A DNA stretch of 64,000 bases, taken from contig NZ_CP087263.1 of assembly GCF_020923435.1 (NCBI RefSeq), forward strand, positions 3,491,970-3,555,969. Reading direction: 5' to 3'. Both the position numbers and the translations under genes were made by a program. The DNA comes from Brevibacillus humidisoli (lineage in GTDB: Bacteria; Bacillota; Bacilli; Brevibacillales; Brevibacillaceae). Below the pieces are notes generated by a model. It was not told the origin of the DNA, ran no database searches, and worked only from the letters and a program-made list of their open reading frames with translations. Shown here piece by piece: positions 35,124 through 43,958 of this stretch. Each line of letters begins with the position of its first letter. Position 1 is the first letter of the stretch.

Positions 35124-35807
35124 ATGAAACCAGGCTGCCTGGTCATCCACGGTTTTGCGGGTGACGTATACGAGGTGCTGCCATTGGCGCAGCAGTTAAA
35201 GGACGCAGGATATGCAGTGGAGTGTCCCACGTTGGAAGGACACGGTCTGACCCGCCGCCAACTAGCCAGAAGCAAACGGCACGATTGGCTTGGCTCAGCC
35301 GAGGAAGCTTATAAACGACTAGCGATGCGCGCTGATCCCATCGTGCTGATCGGCTTCTCCATGGGCGGCCTGCTGGCGATCCATCTGGCGTCAAAGTACC
35401 CGTCTGAGATGCTGATTACGGTCAATACACCATATCAATACTGGGACTTGGGTCAGGTCGTTCGCAATCTGCGCAGCGATTTCCGGCCTCATGCTTCCCG
35501 CTACCTCAACAGCATGACCCGCATCCCGGTAAGCAGTATGCTGCAGTTCCGCCTTTTGCTGACAGAGACGAAGCAGATCATGCCAAAGGTCACCTGCCCC
35601 AGCGTGATCTTGCAGACAAAACGAGATGATACGGTGAAAGCGATCAGCGCCGAACACCTGAAGCGGGAATTAGGCAGTGAAGATTGCTCCGTATACTACT
35701 TCCCCGAATCGGGTCATAAGCTGCTGCTGGACGTTGAAGCCGAACAGGCGATCCGCCTCATCCAGGAACAGATCGACCAACGGCTAACGGATCGTGCTCA
35801 CGTCTGA
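35124..35807 (+). CDS. Carboxylesterase (alpha/beta hydrolase, Est30-like)
   Basis: A 227-residue serine hydrolase. LVIHGFAGDVYEVLPLAQQL opens the fold, the nucleophile elbow is GFSMGG with S79, and the C-terminal histidine is in FPESGHKLLLDVE with aspartate in TKRDDTV. Size and motifs match thermophilic Bacillus carboxylesterase Est30/YvaK. ATG at 35124 is chosen because AAGGA lies 9 bases before it. It is cytoplasmic and unlinked to its neighbours; natural substrate unknown. Confidence 0.88.
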   Translation: MKPGCLVIHGFAGDVYEVLPLAQQLKDAGYAVECPTLEGHGLTRRQLARSKRHDWLGSAEEAYKRLAMRADPIVLIGFSMGGLLAIHLASKYPSEMLITVNTPYQYWDLGQVVRNLRSDFRPHASRYLNSMTRIPVSSMLQFRLLLTETKQIMPKVTCPSVILQTKRDDTVKAISAEHLKRELGSEDCSVYYFPESGHKLLLDVEAEQAIRLIQEQIDQRLTDRAHV

Positions 35808-35878
35808 TGCTCCTCCCCTCCGGTGCCCCCGCTTTTTTCAGGAACCTTCTTAGCGAGGGGTGGGCTGCCAAGCTGCTG

Positions 35879-36781
35879 CTAGGGAAAGACGACTGTTTTA
35901 TTCTGATAGACCAACACCCGATCTTCCAGATGCCAGCCGACGGCGCGGGCCAGCACGGTTCGCTCGATCTGCCGTCCGATCTGTTTGAGCGCCTCCACAT
36001 CATAGCGATGGGTGACTCGCTGTACATCCTGTTCGATAATCGGTCCGGCATCCAGCTCTTCCGTCACGTAGTGGGCGGTCGCTCCAATCAGTTTGACGCC
36101 TCTGCGATAGGCCTGTTCATACGGTTTGGCCCCGACAAAAGCGGGCAGGAACGAATGATGGATGTTGATGATGCCGTTGGGATGATCCTCCAGAAAACGA
36201 GGCGAGAGGATCTGCATGTAGCGAGCCAGCACGATCAGGTCTACTTTTCCCTGCAGCAGTTCCAACTGCTGCCGCTCCGCTTCCTGTTTGGTGTCCTTGG
36301 TAACCGGTATATGATGATACGGGATGCCAAACGACTCCACCAACTGCTGCATATCGGGGTGGTTGCTGACCACCATTTCGATATCGGCGTGCAGCATGCC
36401 CGATTTCCACTGCCAAAGCAGTTCCAACAAGCAGTGGTCTTCTTTTGAGACAAAGATGGCAATCCGCTTCCGTTTTTTCGCTTCCACGATCGACCATTCC
36501 ATCTGGAAGGTGTCAGCAATCTGCCGGAAATCCGCTTTCAACTCCTCGCAGCGCCACTCCAGCTCAGGCAGATCAAACTCGATCCGCATGAAAAAGCGCC
36601 CTCCCTCCGGGTCGCTCGAATACTGATCCGATTCCGCGATATTGGCACCGTGAGAAAACAAAAACTGCGAGACAGCGGAGACGATCCCAGGCCGATCCGG
36701 GCAGGTGATCAACATCCGGCCTCTATCTTTGTTTTTGGCCTGATAGGCCAGCCAATCGCGTTCTGACAAACGGTACATCAT
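35879..36781 (-). CDS. purU: Formyltetrahydrofolate deformylase
   Basis: PurU hydrolyses 10-formyltetrahydrofolate to formate and tetrahydrofolate and so balances one-carbon pools. The 300-residue protein has an N-terminal ACT domain ([20 protein letters not shown], residues about 23-100) and a formyltransferase-like hydrolase domain. The latter has the catalytic region [20 protein letters not shown] and the aspartate in [22 protein letters not shown] precedes the ATG at 36781. It is monocistronic and separated from the sugar operon by a terminator. Confidence 0.95.
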   Translation of the reverse strand: MMYRLSERDWLAYQAKNKDRGRMLITCPDRPGIVSAVSQFLFSHGANIAESDQYSSDPEGGRFFMRIEFDLPELEWRCEELKADFRQIADTFQMEWSIVEAKKRKRIAIFVSKEDHCLLELLWQWKSGMLHADIEMVVSNHPDMQQLVESFGIPYHHIPVTKDTKQEAERQQLELLQGKVDLIVLARYMQILSPRFLEDHPNGIINIHHSFLPAFVGAKPYEQAYRRGVKLIGATAHYVTEELDAGPIIEQDVQRVTHRYDVEALKQIGRQIERTVLARAVGWHLEDRVLVYQNKTVVFP

Positions 36782-36905
36782 CTCTCTCCTCCATACACTT
36801 GTTGCTTAAACTTTCACCAGTATAGCATGTACGGGCGGGCTGTCCAGTTCCTTCCTCCTAGTATGTACATCTAAAAGAAAACGTCTTCGCCGGATGGACG
36901 AAAAA

Positions 36906-36928
36906 CCGACCCCCTTACATGGAGTCGG
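36906..36928 (-). terminator. Intrinsic terminator of the SorC-ABC-TrpA-like-kinase operon
   Basis: On the minus strand CCGACTCC, a loop and GGGGGTCGG are followed by TTTTT, 7 bases beyond the kinase stop. It marks the end of the six-gene unit. Confidence 0.85.
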
Positions 36929-36934
36929 CTCTTA

Positions 36935-38440
36935 TCACAACCTGGAAAACAACGGTTGCAGCGTAGGATACAACTGTAAAAATGTCTGGTAGCGCTGTTG
37001 ATAGATCGTACGATGTTCTGGGTTGGGACTGTAGACTGCCACTCGCTGTCTGTTCAAATAGGTTTCGCTGAAGTGGGTATAGCTGTCTGCCCAGCCGAGC
37101 CGGACGAAGGCCGCCGCTGCAGAACCGAGAGAGGGCAGGAATTCTGCCTGCTCCGGTACGACGACACGGGCGTCACAGACATCGGCCAACAGTTGATTCC
37201 ATACTGCACTGCGACTGCCGCCGCCGATCAGGGTCATCTGTTCTACGCTTCTCCCATCGGCAAGCAAGTCTCGAACCTGGCGGATGGACATGGCCACTCC
37301 CTCCAGGACGGCACGAGCCATCTGTCCCCGTGTCGTCGTTGGCCGCACCCCGAGGTAGCAGCCGCTGGCATCGAGATCCTGCACCGGACAGCGCTCCCCG
37401 TGCAGATAGGGCAAAAAGTACACATCCTGAGCACTTGGACCGCTTTCTTTCATCAGTCGTTCCAACTGCCCAAAGGCATTGGCTTGATCCGACTGCACCT
37501 CATCCGCAAAAACCCGGGCTGCCCAGCCGTGTGCATTTCCTGCATTGGACAAGGGAGCAACGGCGAAGACCAGCTTTTCAGGAAGATGAGCCAAATGAAA
37601 GATCCCGTTTCCCTGTTCCGCTACTGTTTCCGACGGCATCGCCACCCAGCCGGTTGTTCCCAGATAGACGTACATGCTGCCAACCTCGGTAACGCCTGCA
37701 CCAACCGTGGTTGCCCCTGCGTCACCTACTCCGCAGAGTACTGGTGTTCCAGCGATGAATCCGGTGGCAGCGGCGGCTTCATCCGTTACCTGCCCGGCGA
37801 TCTCGTCGGCAGCCAGCAGCTGTGGCAGTAGATCACACCTTACTCCACACTCCTCCACCATCCCGGTCAACCATTCCCGCCTGCTGATGTCCATCATGCC
37901 GGTGGTTGCGGCTGAAGTCGGGTCGGTTACACAGGCACCGGTCAGCTTGCGGATAACGTAATCTTTGGAACTGATTAGCACCACCTGTGTGCGGGCGTAT
38001 TGTTCCGGTTCCGACTCCTTTAACCAAAGCAACTTTGGCAGCGGCATCAACCCGTCCAGATGGTTGCCGGTCCAGCGGCGAATCTGCTCTTCCGGGAACC
38101 TCTCTTTGATGTTGTCGGCCTGCTTTGCCGCACGCCCGTCCGAATAGAGAATGGCCGGACGAACTGGCTGACCTTCGTGGTCGATAGGGATGCAGTCCTG
38201 CATCTGTCCGCTGAAGGAGAGCATCGCCACCGAGTCGGGGGAGTACCCATTTTCCCACCAGGTACGGCAGATGGATACAACGGACTGCCACCATTGCTCC
38301 GGGGATTGTTCGACCTCACCCGCATCTCCGTAATGGGTATCGATTGGTACGGTCACTTCTCCCTGGATCGAACCGTCTTTGGCAACCAGGACTCCTTTGG
38401 CCGCCGTTGTGCCAATATCAAATGACGCCACGTATGGCAA
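36935..38440 (-). CDS. FGGY-family carbohydrate kinase
   Basis: A 501-residue sugar or polyol kinase with the ASKHA fold. The first phosphate loop is SFDIGTTAAKGVLVAKDG near the start. The second is GVGDAGATTVGAGVTEVG, and the adenosine motif is LIGGGSRSAVWNQLLADV. It is closest in general pattern to xylulokinase/LsrK-type kinases, but the substrate cannot be named. The start is probably TTG at 38440, 10 bases after the upstream stop codon and just behind GAGGTGA; a GTG at 38449 is possible. Last gene of the operon. I infer that it phosphorylates the imported sugar for the TrpA-like lyase. Confidence 0.88.
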   Translation of the reverse strand: MPYVASFDIGTTAAKGVLVAKDGSIQGEVTVPIDTHYGDAGEVEQSPEQWWQSVVSICRTWWENGYSPDSVAMLSFSGQMQDCIPIDHEGQPVRPAILYSDGRAAKQADNIKERFPEEQIRRWTGNHLDGLMPLPKLLWLKESEPEQYARTQVVLISSKDYVIRKLTGACVTDPTSAATTGMMDISRREWLTGMVEECGVRCDLLPQLLAADEIAGQVTDEAAAATGFIAGTPVLCGVGDAGATTVGAGVTEVGSMYVYLGTTGWVAMPSETVAEQGNGIFHLAHLPEKLVFAVAPLSNAGNAHGWAARVFADEVQSDQANAFGQLERLMKESGPSAQDVYFLPYLHGERCPVQDLDASGCYLGVRPTTTRGQMARAVLEGVAMSIRQVRDLLADGRSVEQMTLIGGGSRSAVWNQLLADVCDARVVVPEQAEFLPSLGSAAAAFVRLGWADSYTHFSETYLNRQRVAVYSPNPEHRTIYQQRYQTFLQLYPTLQPLFSRL

Positions 38441-38450
38441 ATCGCTCACC

Positions 38451-39269
38451 TCATTTCGACAATAGCTTCCCGGGTCGACGGGCAGCAATTTTCATATCAG
38501 CAATCAGCTGATAGAGAGAGTCCATCTCCCCACGCTCTACTTTCGCGACGTAAGCAGAGCCTACCACCGCACCATCATAGCCGCCGGAGGTTACTTCTCG
38601 TACCCGCTCAGCCGAGCGAATGCCAAATCCAGCCACGACCATGGCTTCCGACAGGGAACGTACACGAGTATACAGCTGGTTCAGATCGTTGGACTGACTC
38701 AAGAAGTCGCCTGTGGTGCCCGTATAAAGCTGAGCGTAGAGGACCGTCGCGCCACTCACCGTCTCTCTCAGTTCATCTTGATCCATCTGTGAGTGAACCA
38801 GACGGACGACATCGACGCCTTGCGAACCAACCTCCCGCTCTACTTCGGTCAACACGTTCCGTGGTGCGTCAGGCAAAACCAATCCGTCGATTACCTGCTT
38901 GTCTGCCAGTTCCCGGTACAGTCCACTATCGACGATGTCCTGGCTATAGCCCATCAGCCACATCGGAACATCGACACGCTCGCGCAGTTGGGTGCAGTAG
39001 CGGATGGTCAGATCCCTGGTATCGGGCGAGAGCTGCTGGACTCGCTGGTGTCCGCGTCGGATGATGTTTCCTTCCAGAAACGGGTTTGGACTGGGTACGC
39101 CGATCTCCAATACGTCCACTCCGGCGGCCACCGCCTCGGCAGCGATGTTGATCGCTTGCGGCAGATCAGGGTCTGCCGCGATAAAGTATCCGACAATCAT
39201 TGCCTCATTGCGATTCCTTGCCATCTCGTAGGTATTCATCATGCGGTTGCTGTGGAATCGGGAACTCAC
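38451..39269 (-). CDS. Tryptophan synthase alpha-like TIM-barrel protein in a sugar operon
   Basis: A 272-residue TIM barrel with clear TrpA resemblance: VDVLEIGVP (E55 matching the TrpA catalytic Glu49), IDGLVLPDAP, YAQLYTGTTGDF, VVAGFGIRSAERV and GAVVGSAYVAKVE. The highly conserved TrpA stretch containing the second catalytic residue, normally SDPLADGP, is here SPNPFLEGN, so Asp60 is replaced by Glu (E66). No trpB or other trp gene is near; it sits between an ABC permease and an FGGY kinase. TrpA performs a retro-aldol cleavage releasing glyceraldehyde 3-phosphate, so a similar cleavage of a phosphorylated substrate is inferred. GTG at 39269 overlaps the permease stop (GTGA); an ATG at 39242 is an alternative. 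Confidence 0.85.
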   Translation of the reverse strand: MSSRFHSNRMMNTYEMARNRNEAMIVGYFIAADPDLPQAINIAAEAVAAGVDVLEIGVPSPNPFLEGNIIRRGHQRVQQLSPDTRDLTIRYCTQLRERVDVPMWLMGYSQDIVDSGLYRELADKQVIDGLVLPDAPRNVLTEVEREVGSQGVDVVRLVHSQMDQDELRETVSGATVLYAQLYTGTTGDFLSQSNDLNQLYTRVRSLSEAMVVAGFGIRSAERVREVTSGGYDGAVVGSAYVAKVERGEMDSLYQLIADMKIAARRPGKLLSK

Positions 39270-40231
39270 CGCGCATCACGTCCCAGCTTTTGGACGATCA
39301 CAGCTGCAATCACGATCATACCCGTGATCACATCTTGCATAAATGTCGGTACTTCCATGATCGTCAATCCATTGGCCAATATCCCGATAATTGCTGCACC
39401 GACGAAGGTACCCCAGATGTTGGGCACGCCTTCTTTTCCTACGGTTATGCCGAGAAACACGGCGGCATAGGCCGACAGGAACAATCCGTTTCCACCTGTT
39501 GGATGGGCTGATCCCAAGCGGGACGCCATCAGGATGCCGGTAAGCGCAGCCAGGGCGGCACAGAGCGCAAAGGCAGCGTTTTTGTTAAAACGGACATTGA
39601 GACCGGCTACCCGTGAGGCCATCTCGTTTCCGCCAATCGCGTACAAGCGACGTCCCAATCCGGTATGGGCCATGACAAACCAGAACAACAGCACAATGAG
39701 AATCATAATGATCGATAACAGCGGAACACCGAGCCAACTGGTTTGCCCCAGGTAGCGAAACGAATCCGGAATGTTCTCAAAAATCGTCGTACCGCCGGTA
39801 AACCAGAACGTAAATCCACCCAGGATGGTACCCATCGCCAATGTGGTGATAAAGGAAAGCACACGGAATCGAGTGATGATCCAGCCGTTTACATATCCAA
39901 TCACCAAGCAGATCAGCAGCGGAGCAACTATGCTGATCAGAATCGGCATTTGATCGGCAGCCATCTTGGCGGCAATCACCCCTGCCAAGCTGGCCATTGC
40001 TCCGATGGAGAGATCAAACTCGCTGACCGACATAACCAGCGTCGCACCGATCGAGATGATCACCAAAAAGGAGATCTGTCGGCTGATGTTGATCATGTTG
40101 TCCCAAGTGGCAAATGTGTCCGGATTCAGCACGCTGAAGCCGATGATGATCAGAATCCCTGCCAAGACGGTTCCATAGGAACGCAGGAATTCAGCGAGCG
40201 AGAATGAACGCTGCAAGTTAGTTTGATTCAT
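39266..40231 (-). CDS. Sugar ABC transporter permease (RbsC/LsrC family)
   Basis: A 321-residue integral membrane protein with eight to ten hydrophobic segments. Family motifs include VLAGILIIIGFSVLNPDTFA at the start, GATLVMSVSEFDLSIGAMAS, the helix with AIGGNEMASRVAGLNV, and GTFVGAAIIGILANGL near the end. It should form a homodimer, since only one permease gene is present. The ATG at 40231 follows AGGAAGG and overlaps the ATPase stop by 14 bases. Confidence 0.93.
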   Translation of the reverse strand: MNQTNLQRSFSLAEFLRSYGTVLAGILIIIGFSVLNPDTFATWDNMINISRQISFLVIISIGATLVMSVSEFDLSIGAMASLAGVIAAKMAADQMPILISIVAPLLICLVIGYVNGWIITRFRVLSFITTLAMGTILGGFTFWFTGGTTIFENIPDSFRYLGQTSWLGVPLLSIIMILIVLLFWFVMAHTGLGRRLYAIGGNEMASRVAGLNVRFNKNAAFALCAALAALTGILMASRLGSAHPTGGNGLFLSAYAAVFLGITVGKEGVPNIWGTFVGAAIIGILANGLTIMEVPTFMQDVITGMIVIAAVIVQKLGRDAR

Positions 40232-41750
40232 GAGATGTGGCACCTTCCTTCCTCTGGCGATAACAAAGTTGCAAGACATCTTCTGCCTTCAATCCTTCCA
40301 CCGGCAGCTCAGCGATCGTCTCTCCATCATGCATCACGACCAAACGGCCCGCCACCTCCAGCACTTCCGGCAAATCGGATGAGACGAACAAGACGCCATT
40401 TCCTTGCTCCGTCTGCTCCCGCAGCAGGCGATGAATCTCATTACGCGTCATGATGTCGACCGCTTGCGTCGGTTCATCGCACAAAAAGAGACACGGATTG
40501 GACATCAACGCTTTGGCAAACACCACTTTTTGCTGGTTCCCCCCGCTCAGCTGACCAACGCGCTGTTCAGAACCGGTCGCTTTCACGTTTAGCGCACTCA
40601 TCTTTTCTTTTACGTCAGCATGTTCCGCCTTCCCCTCGATCACACCACCGTTGGTATAGCGAGAGAGGATTGGCAACGTCATGTTTTCCCGGATGGTCAA
40701 GCTCATCACCAAGCCGCTGCCCCGCCGATCTTCGGGGATCAGGACTACGCCTCGTTGCAGGGAATCGGCTGGACTGGGGGTATCGACCTGCTGTTCACTT
40801 ACGGCAACCTTTCCCCGACTGAGCGGGCGCAAGCCGTAAATCGCCTCCAGCAGTTCCGTCCTGCCCGCCCCGGCTAACCCAAACACGCCGACAATTTCTC
40901 GCTGGCGAACGGATAGCGAGGCGTTCTTCACTTTCCCGTCGGCTGTCGCCAGGTCCTTCACTTCCAGTACGATCGGCTCTTGTGAGGCATCGTATCTTTG
41001 AATGGGTGCGGCGAAAGTAATCCCGCTCTCTTCTGTCATCAGTTGAATCAACCGCTCACGATTCGCCTCTTCACGTGTCAAGATTCCGGATTTTTTGCCA
41101 TTTTTCAAGACAGTGATCCGGTCAGAGAGACGAAACACCTCATCGAGGCGGTGGGATACGTAAATGATCGCTGTCCCTTGCGACTTCAAGCGGCCGATCA
41201 GCTCAAACAGAATCTCTGCCTCTTGGTCAGTCAAGGAAGCGGTCGGTTCATCGAGAAACAGCAGCTTGCATTCCAACAGCATCGCCCGCAGGATTTCCAA
41301 CAGCGTACGCTGGGGTGGCGACATCTCCGAAGCAGGCAGATGGAGCGGAATGTCGATTCCCAACTCTTTTTTCAATTGCTCAGCACGGAGCTTCATCTCG
41401 TTCCAGCGGATGCCTGGCCACCACTTGCCGCGCGGGTATGGCAAGCCGACAAACAAGTTTTCCATCCCGGAAAACGACGGTACGAGGTGGCGCTCCTGGT
41501 GGATCACGTTGATGCCCAACCGTCGGGCCTCACTCGGATTGCCGATCTGGACTTCCCGTCCCCCCCAGTAGATGTGCCCTGCCGTCGGCTGGTACACGCC
41601 CGTGATCAACTTGATGAAGGTAGACTTTCCCGCCCCATTCTCTCCTACCAAGGCATGTACTTCTCCTGCTTCGATCTCGATGGACACATCTTTCAGCGCG
41701 TAATGTTGTCCAAATACCTTGTCTAGTTGTTCTACACTCAATAGAGGCAT
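40218..41750 (-). CDS. Sugar ABC transporter ATP-binding protein (RbsA/LsrA type)
   Basis: A 510-residue double-domain ATPase. The first domain has the Walker A GENGAGKS (near residues 37-44) and LLFLDEPTASLTDQEAEI. The second has the altered Walker A GLAGAGRTELLE usual in this family and the signature LSGGNQQKVVFAKALM. GGGGGAAG precedes the ATG at 41750. It energises import with the neighbouring permease and binding protein. A hairpin between its gene and the binding-protein gene probably lowers its expression relative to the binding protein. Confidence 0.95.
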   Translation of the reverse strand: MPLLSVEQLDKVFGQHYALKDVSIEIEAGEVHALVGENGAGKSTFIKLITGVYQPTAGHIYWGGREVQIGNPSEARRLGINVIHQERHLVPSFSGMENLFVGLPYPRGKWWPGIRWNEMKLRAEQLKKELGIDIPLHLPASEMSPPQRTLLEILRAMLLECKLLFLDEPTASLTDQEAEILFELIGRLKSQGTAIIYVSHRLDEVFRLSDRITVLKNGKKSGILTREEANRERLIQLMTEESGITFAAPIQRYDASQEPIVLEVKDLATADGKVKNASLSVRQREIVGVFGLAGAGRTELLEAIYGLRPLSRGKVAVSEQQVDTPSPADSLQRGVVLIPEDRRGSGLVMSLTIRENMTLPILSRYTNGGVIEGKAEHADVKEKMSALNVKATGSEQRVGQLSGGNQQKVVFAKALMSNPCLFLCDEPTQAVDIMTRNEIHRLLREQTEQGNGVLFVSSDLPEVLEVAGRLVVMHDGETIAELPVEGLKAEDVLQLCYRQRKEGATSHESN

Positions 41751-41774
41751 GAGCGACTTCCCCCCTGCTTAGAG

Positions 41775-41809
41775 AAAAACGGGGGGTTTTGCACAAATCC
41801 CCCGTTTTT
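41775..41809 (-). terminator. Intercistronic attenuating terminator between binding protein and ATPase
   Basis: AAAAACGGGGG and CCCCCGTTTTT (41775-41785, 41799-41809) form a perfect stem with a T run on the minus strand. In binding-protein operons such a site lets the binding protein be made in excess. Confidence 0.75.
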
Positions 41810-41825
41810 ATCGGAATCGTGATGA

Positions 41826-42788
41826 CTATTGGATATCGGCCGCATTCTCTTTGGTTACCAATGTCGCGGGGGCATACAGTTCTGTGCCCTCAACCGATTT
41901 GCCGTCAAACACCAGTTGCATCTGCTCAGCTACGATTTCCGCCATCCCGACGAAGTTTTGCTTGACGGTAGCCTTCAGTGCGGAATCTTCTTTGATCATT
42001 TCAATCGCCTGGCTTGTCCCGTCAATACCGGTCACGACGATGTTGCTGCGACCTGCTGCCTTGATCGCCTGAGCTGCGCCAATCGCCGGCTCATCCCAGC
42101 CTGCCCATACAGCGGTAATCGATCCTTCCGCCTGATTGGCCAACAGGAGGCTCTCCATCTGTTTGCGGGCATTTTCGATCGGTCCAGGTACTTGTACCTG
42201 CTGTTCCGTAATGACCTCGATCTCCGGATGTTCTTTCAGCATCGCATCCAGCTGTTCGGTCCGCTTCAGTACGCCTGGGTGCGGACGGTGGGTCAGTACG
42301 ATCAGTTTTCCTTTGCTGCCGATGGCATCAAACAGATACTGGGTAATCATTTTGGACATTTCCTGGTTGTCGCTGGTCGCATTCATCGTCATTCCATCGA
42401 TGTAACCGGCATCACAACCAAACACAGGGATTCCTTTTTCTTTGGCCTGCGCGATTTGACTCTTTACCTGGTTGGGATCGGTACTCACCAGCACAATGGC
42501 ATCAACGTTGGTTGAAATCACGTCTTCCATCCGACTGGCCAGCTGTCCAAAGTCTCCTTTGGTATCGACAACATTGGCTTTCCAACCGCGGTCAGCCGCC
42601 TGACGAGTCAGTTCTGCCACCATCTCGTTGGTCGTTACCGACGACAAGTACGGTGTGAGAATCGCTACCTTTTTCTGATCCGGTGTGTCAGCGTTTTCAG
42701 AACTTCCAGAACTGTCTCCGCCTCCGCCGCATGCCGTCAAGCCTGCGGCCAGACACAGCGACATGAATAAAAAGATGAGTTTTTTCAT
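41826..42788 (-). CDS. Sugar-binding lipoprotein (RbsB/LsrB-like)
   Basis: A 320-residue type I periplasmic binding protein. The signal MKKLIFLFMSLCLAAGLTAC has a lipobox cysteine at residue 20 followed by a glycine-serine linker. The fold shows KKVAILTPYLSSVTTNEMV, AIVLVSTDPNQVKSQI, GIPVFGCDAGY and ITAVWAGWDEPAIGAAQAI. It presents the substrate to the permease. AGGAGGGAG precedes the ATG at 42788, 54 bases after the regulator gene. The ligand is probably a sugar or polyol, not identifiable here. Confidence 0.93.
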   Translation of the reverse strand: MKKLIFLFMSLCLAAGLTACGGGGDSSGSSENADTPDQKKVAILTPYLSSVTTNEMVAELTRQAADRGWKANVVDTKGDFGQLASRMEDVISTNVDAIVLVSTDPNQVKSQIAQAKEKGIPVFGCDAGYIDGMTMNATSDNQEMSKMITQYLFDAIGSKGKLIVLTHRPHPGVLKRTEQLDAMLKEHPEIEVITEQQVQVPGPIENARKQMESLLLANQAEGSITAVWAGWDEPAIGAAQAIKAAGRSNIVVTGIDGTSQAIEMIKEDSALKATVKQNFVGMAEIVAEQMQLVFDGKSVEGTELYAPATLVTKENAADIQ

Positions 42789-42841
42789 GAAGTCTCCCTC
42801 CTATTTCTACCTTTGTTCTTCATCGAGACCACAGCCCGGCC

Positions 42842-43816
42842 TTACGATTCGACCGGGTGTGTGCGGTTCCACTCAAGTATTGCTTTCGCCGTCCTGTAAT
42901 CTGTCACCAGAACGTCAATCCACTTGCCGCGAAGCGTTGCGGTGATGGCCGCCACCTTGTCTTCGCCACTTGCGATGCCGATGACTTGCGCTTGCCTGCG
43001 CAGTTCGGGCAGTGTCACCCCGATCATGCGAGCCGATACCGGCAGTTCGAGGATCTCGCCACGGTCGTTGAGGAAAGAAGCGCAGAGGTTAGCCACTGCT
43101 CCGCTCTCCTCAATGGAGCGCAGTTCTTCGGCTTTGAGATACCCGGATTTGACGATCGTCGCCTGTTCGGACAGCTGCCCGATCCCCAGCAAAGCGACTG
43201 TAGATTGACGGGCCAGGCCCAGCACTTCCTGTATTTCCGGTTCGTTCAGCAGCGCATCCCGTGTCTCTTTTGATGAGACGACAGCAGGAGCATTCAACTG
43301 CCAGTATTTGCTTTTAAACGTTTCACCCAAGACGCGAGCATTTGTATTGGCATGCCAATCGGCCCGCTCGATTCCCCAACCGCCGACCAGTGGGACGAAC
43401 TGCAGTCCCTTCCGCGGGAAATACTCCGCTTCTCTGCCAAGTGAAGCAGTCGCCCGGCCAGCCATCACTCCTACGATATCGCGGTCCTTCAGTGTCGTCT
43501 CCAGCAGGGCGGCACCAGCAAGCGCCAGCTGCCGTTCAATCAGCTTCGGATCGTTATCCGAGATGTTGTGGACAATCACATCGTGAATGCCGAATGTTTC
43601 GGCAATCGCCCGCTCCAACTGCTGCTCTTCCTCATACGGGTTCTTGATCGTGATCGTAACGATTCCTTCCGATCTCGCCTCACTCAGCATCCTGCTGACA
43701 TTTGGCCGTGAGATCCGCAGGCGCTCCGCGATCTCCTGCTGGTTCAATCCATCTACGTAATACAGTTTGCTCACTTTCACCAGCAGTCGTTTTCGCTCCT
43801 CGACGAGATTACCCAC
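42842..43816 (-). CDS. SorC-family transcriptional regulator
   Basis: A 324-residue repressor or activator with an N-terminal helix-turn-helix (DGLNQQEIAERLRISRPNVSRMLSEA) and a C-terminal sugar-binding domain, as in SorC, DeoR (B. subtilis), CggR and LsrR. Segments VGVMAGRATASL, LQFVPLVGGWG and LLGIGQLS belong to that domain, which usually binds a phosphorylated sugar. GTG at 43816 is preferred, with GGAGG 7 bases upstream. Its first-gene position means it controls its own operon. The effector is probably the product of the operon kinase. Confidence 0.9.
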   Translation of the reverse strand: MGNLVEERKRLLVKVSKLYYVDGLNQQEIAERLRISRPNVSRMLSEARSEGIVTITIKNPYEEEQQLERAIAETFGIHDVIVHNISDNDPKLIERQLALAGAALLETTLKDRDIVGVMAGRATASLGREAEYFPRKGLQFVPLVGGWGIERADWHANTNARVLGETFKSKYWQLNAPAVVSSKETRDALLNEPEIQEVLGLARQSTVALLGIGQLSEQATIVKSGYLKAEELRSIEESGAVANLCASFLNDRGEILELPVSARMIGVTLPELRRQAQVIGIASGEDKVAAITATLRGKWIDVLVTDYRTAKAILEWNRTHPVES

Positions 43817-43840
43817 CAAGACACCTCCTCCCCCTTCTGC

Positions 43841-43879
43841 ACGTTTGTTCACATAGTTGACGTTTGTTCAAATGTACAA
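43841..43879 (-). promoter_or_regulatory. Promoter and candidate SorC operator of the sugar operon
   Basis: On the minus strand TTGTAC (43879-43874) and CTATGT (43856-43851) are 17 bases apart. Two exact copies of ACGTTTGTTCA (plus-strand reading, 43841-43851 and 43860-43870, 19 bp apart) overlap the -10 and spacer, the place expected for an autoregulatory operator. Confidence 0.55.
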
Positions 43880-43958
43880 GATTTATCTCTGGCTGTCAAC
43901 TGTTGTGAAGGCAGAATTGATTTCCTTATCTTTATCGGATCTACCAAGATGGATTTGC

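Noticed and set aside
38793-39511. Long plus-strand frames opposite the TrpA-like and permease genes
   Set aside because: Antisense shadows; no start signals, and the minus-strand frames carry clear family motifs.
43310-43323. cre-like sequence within the SorC regulator gene
   Set aside because: Only a loose match to the CcpA pattern and far inside the coding region.
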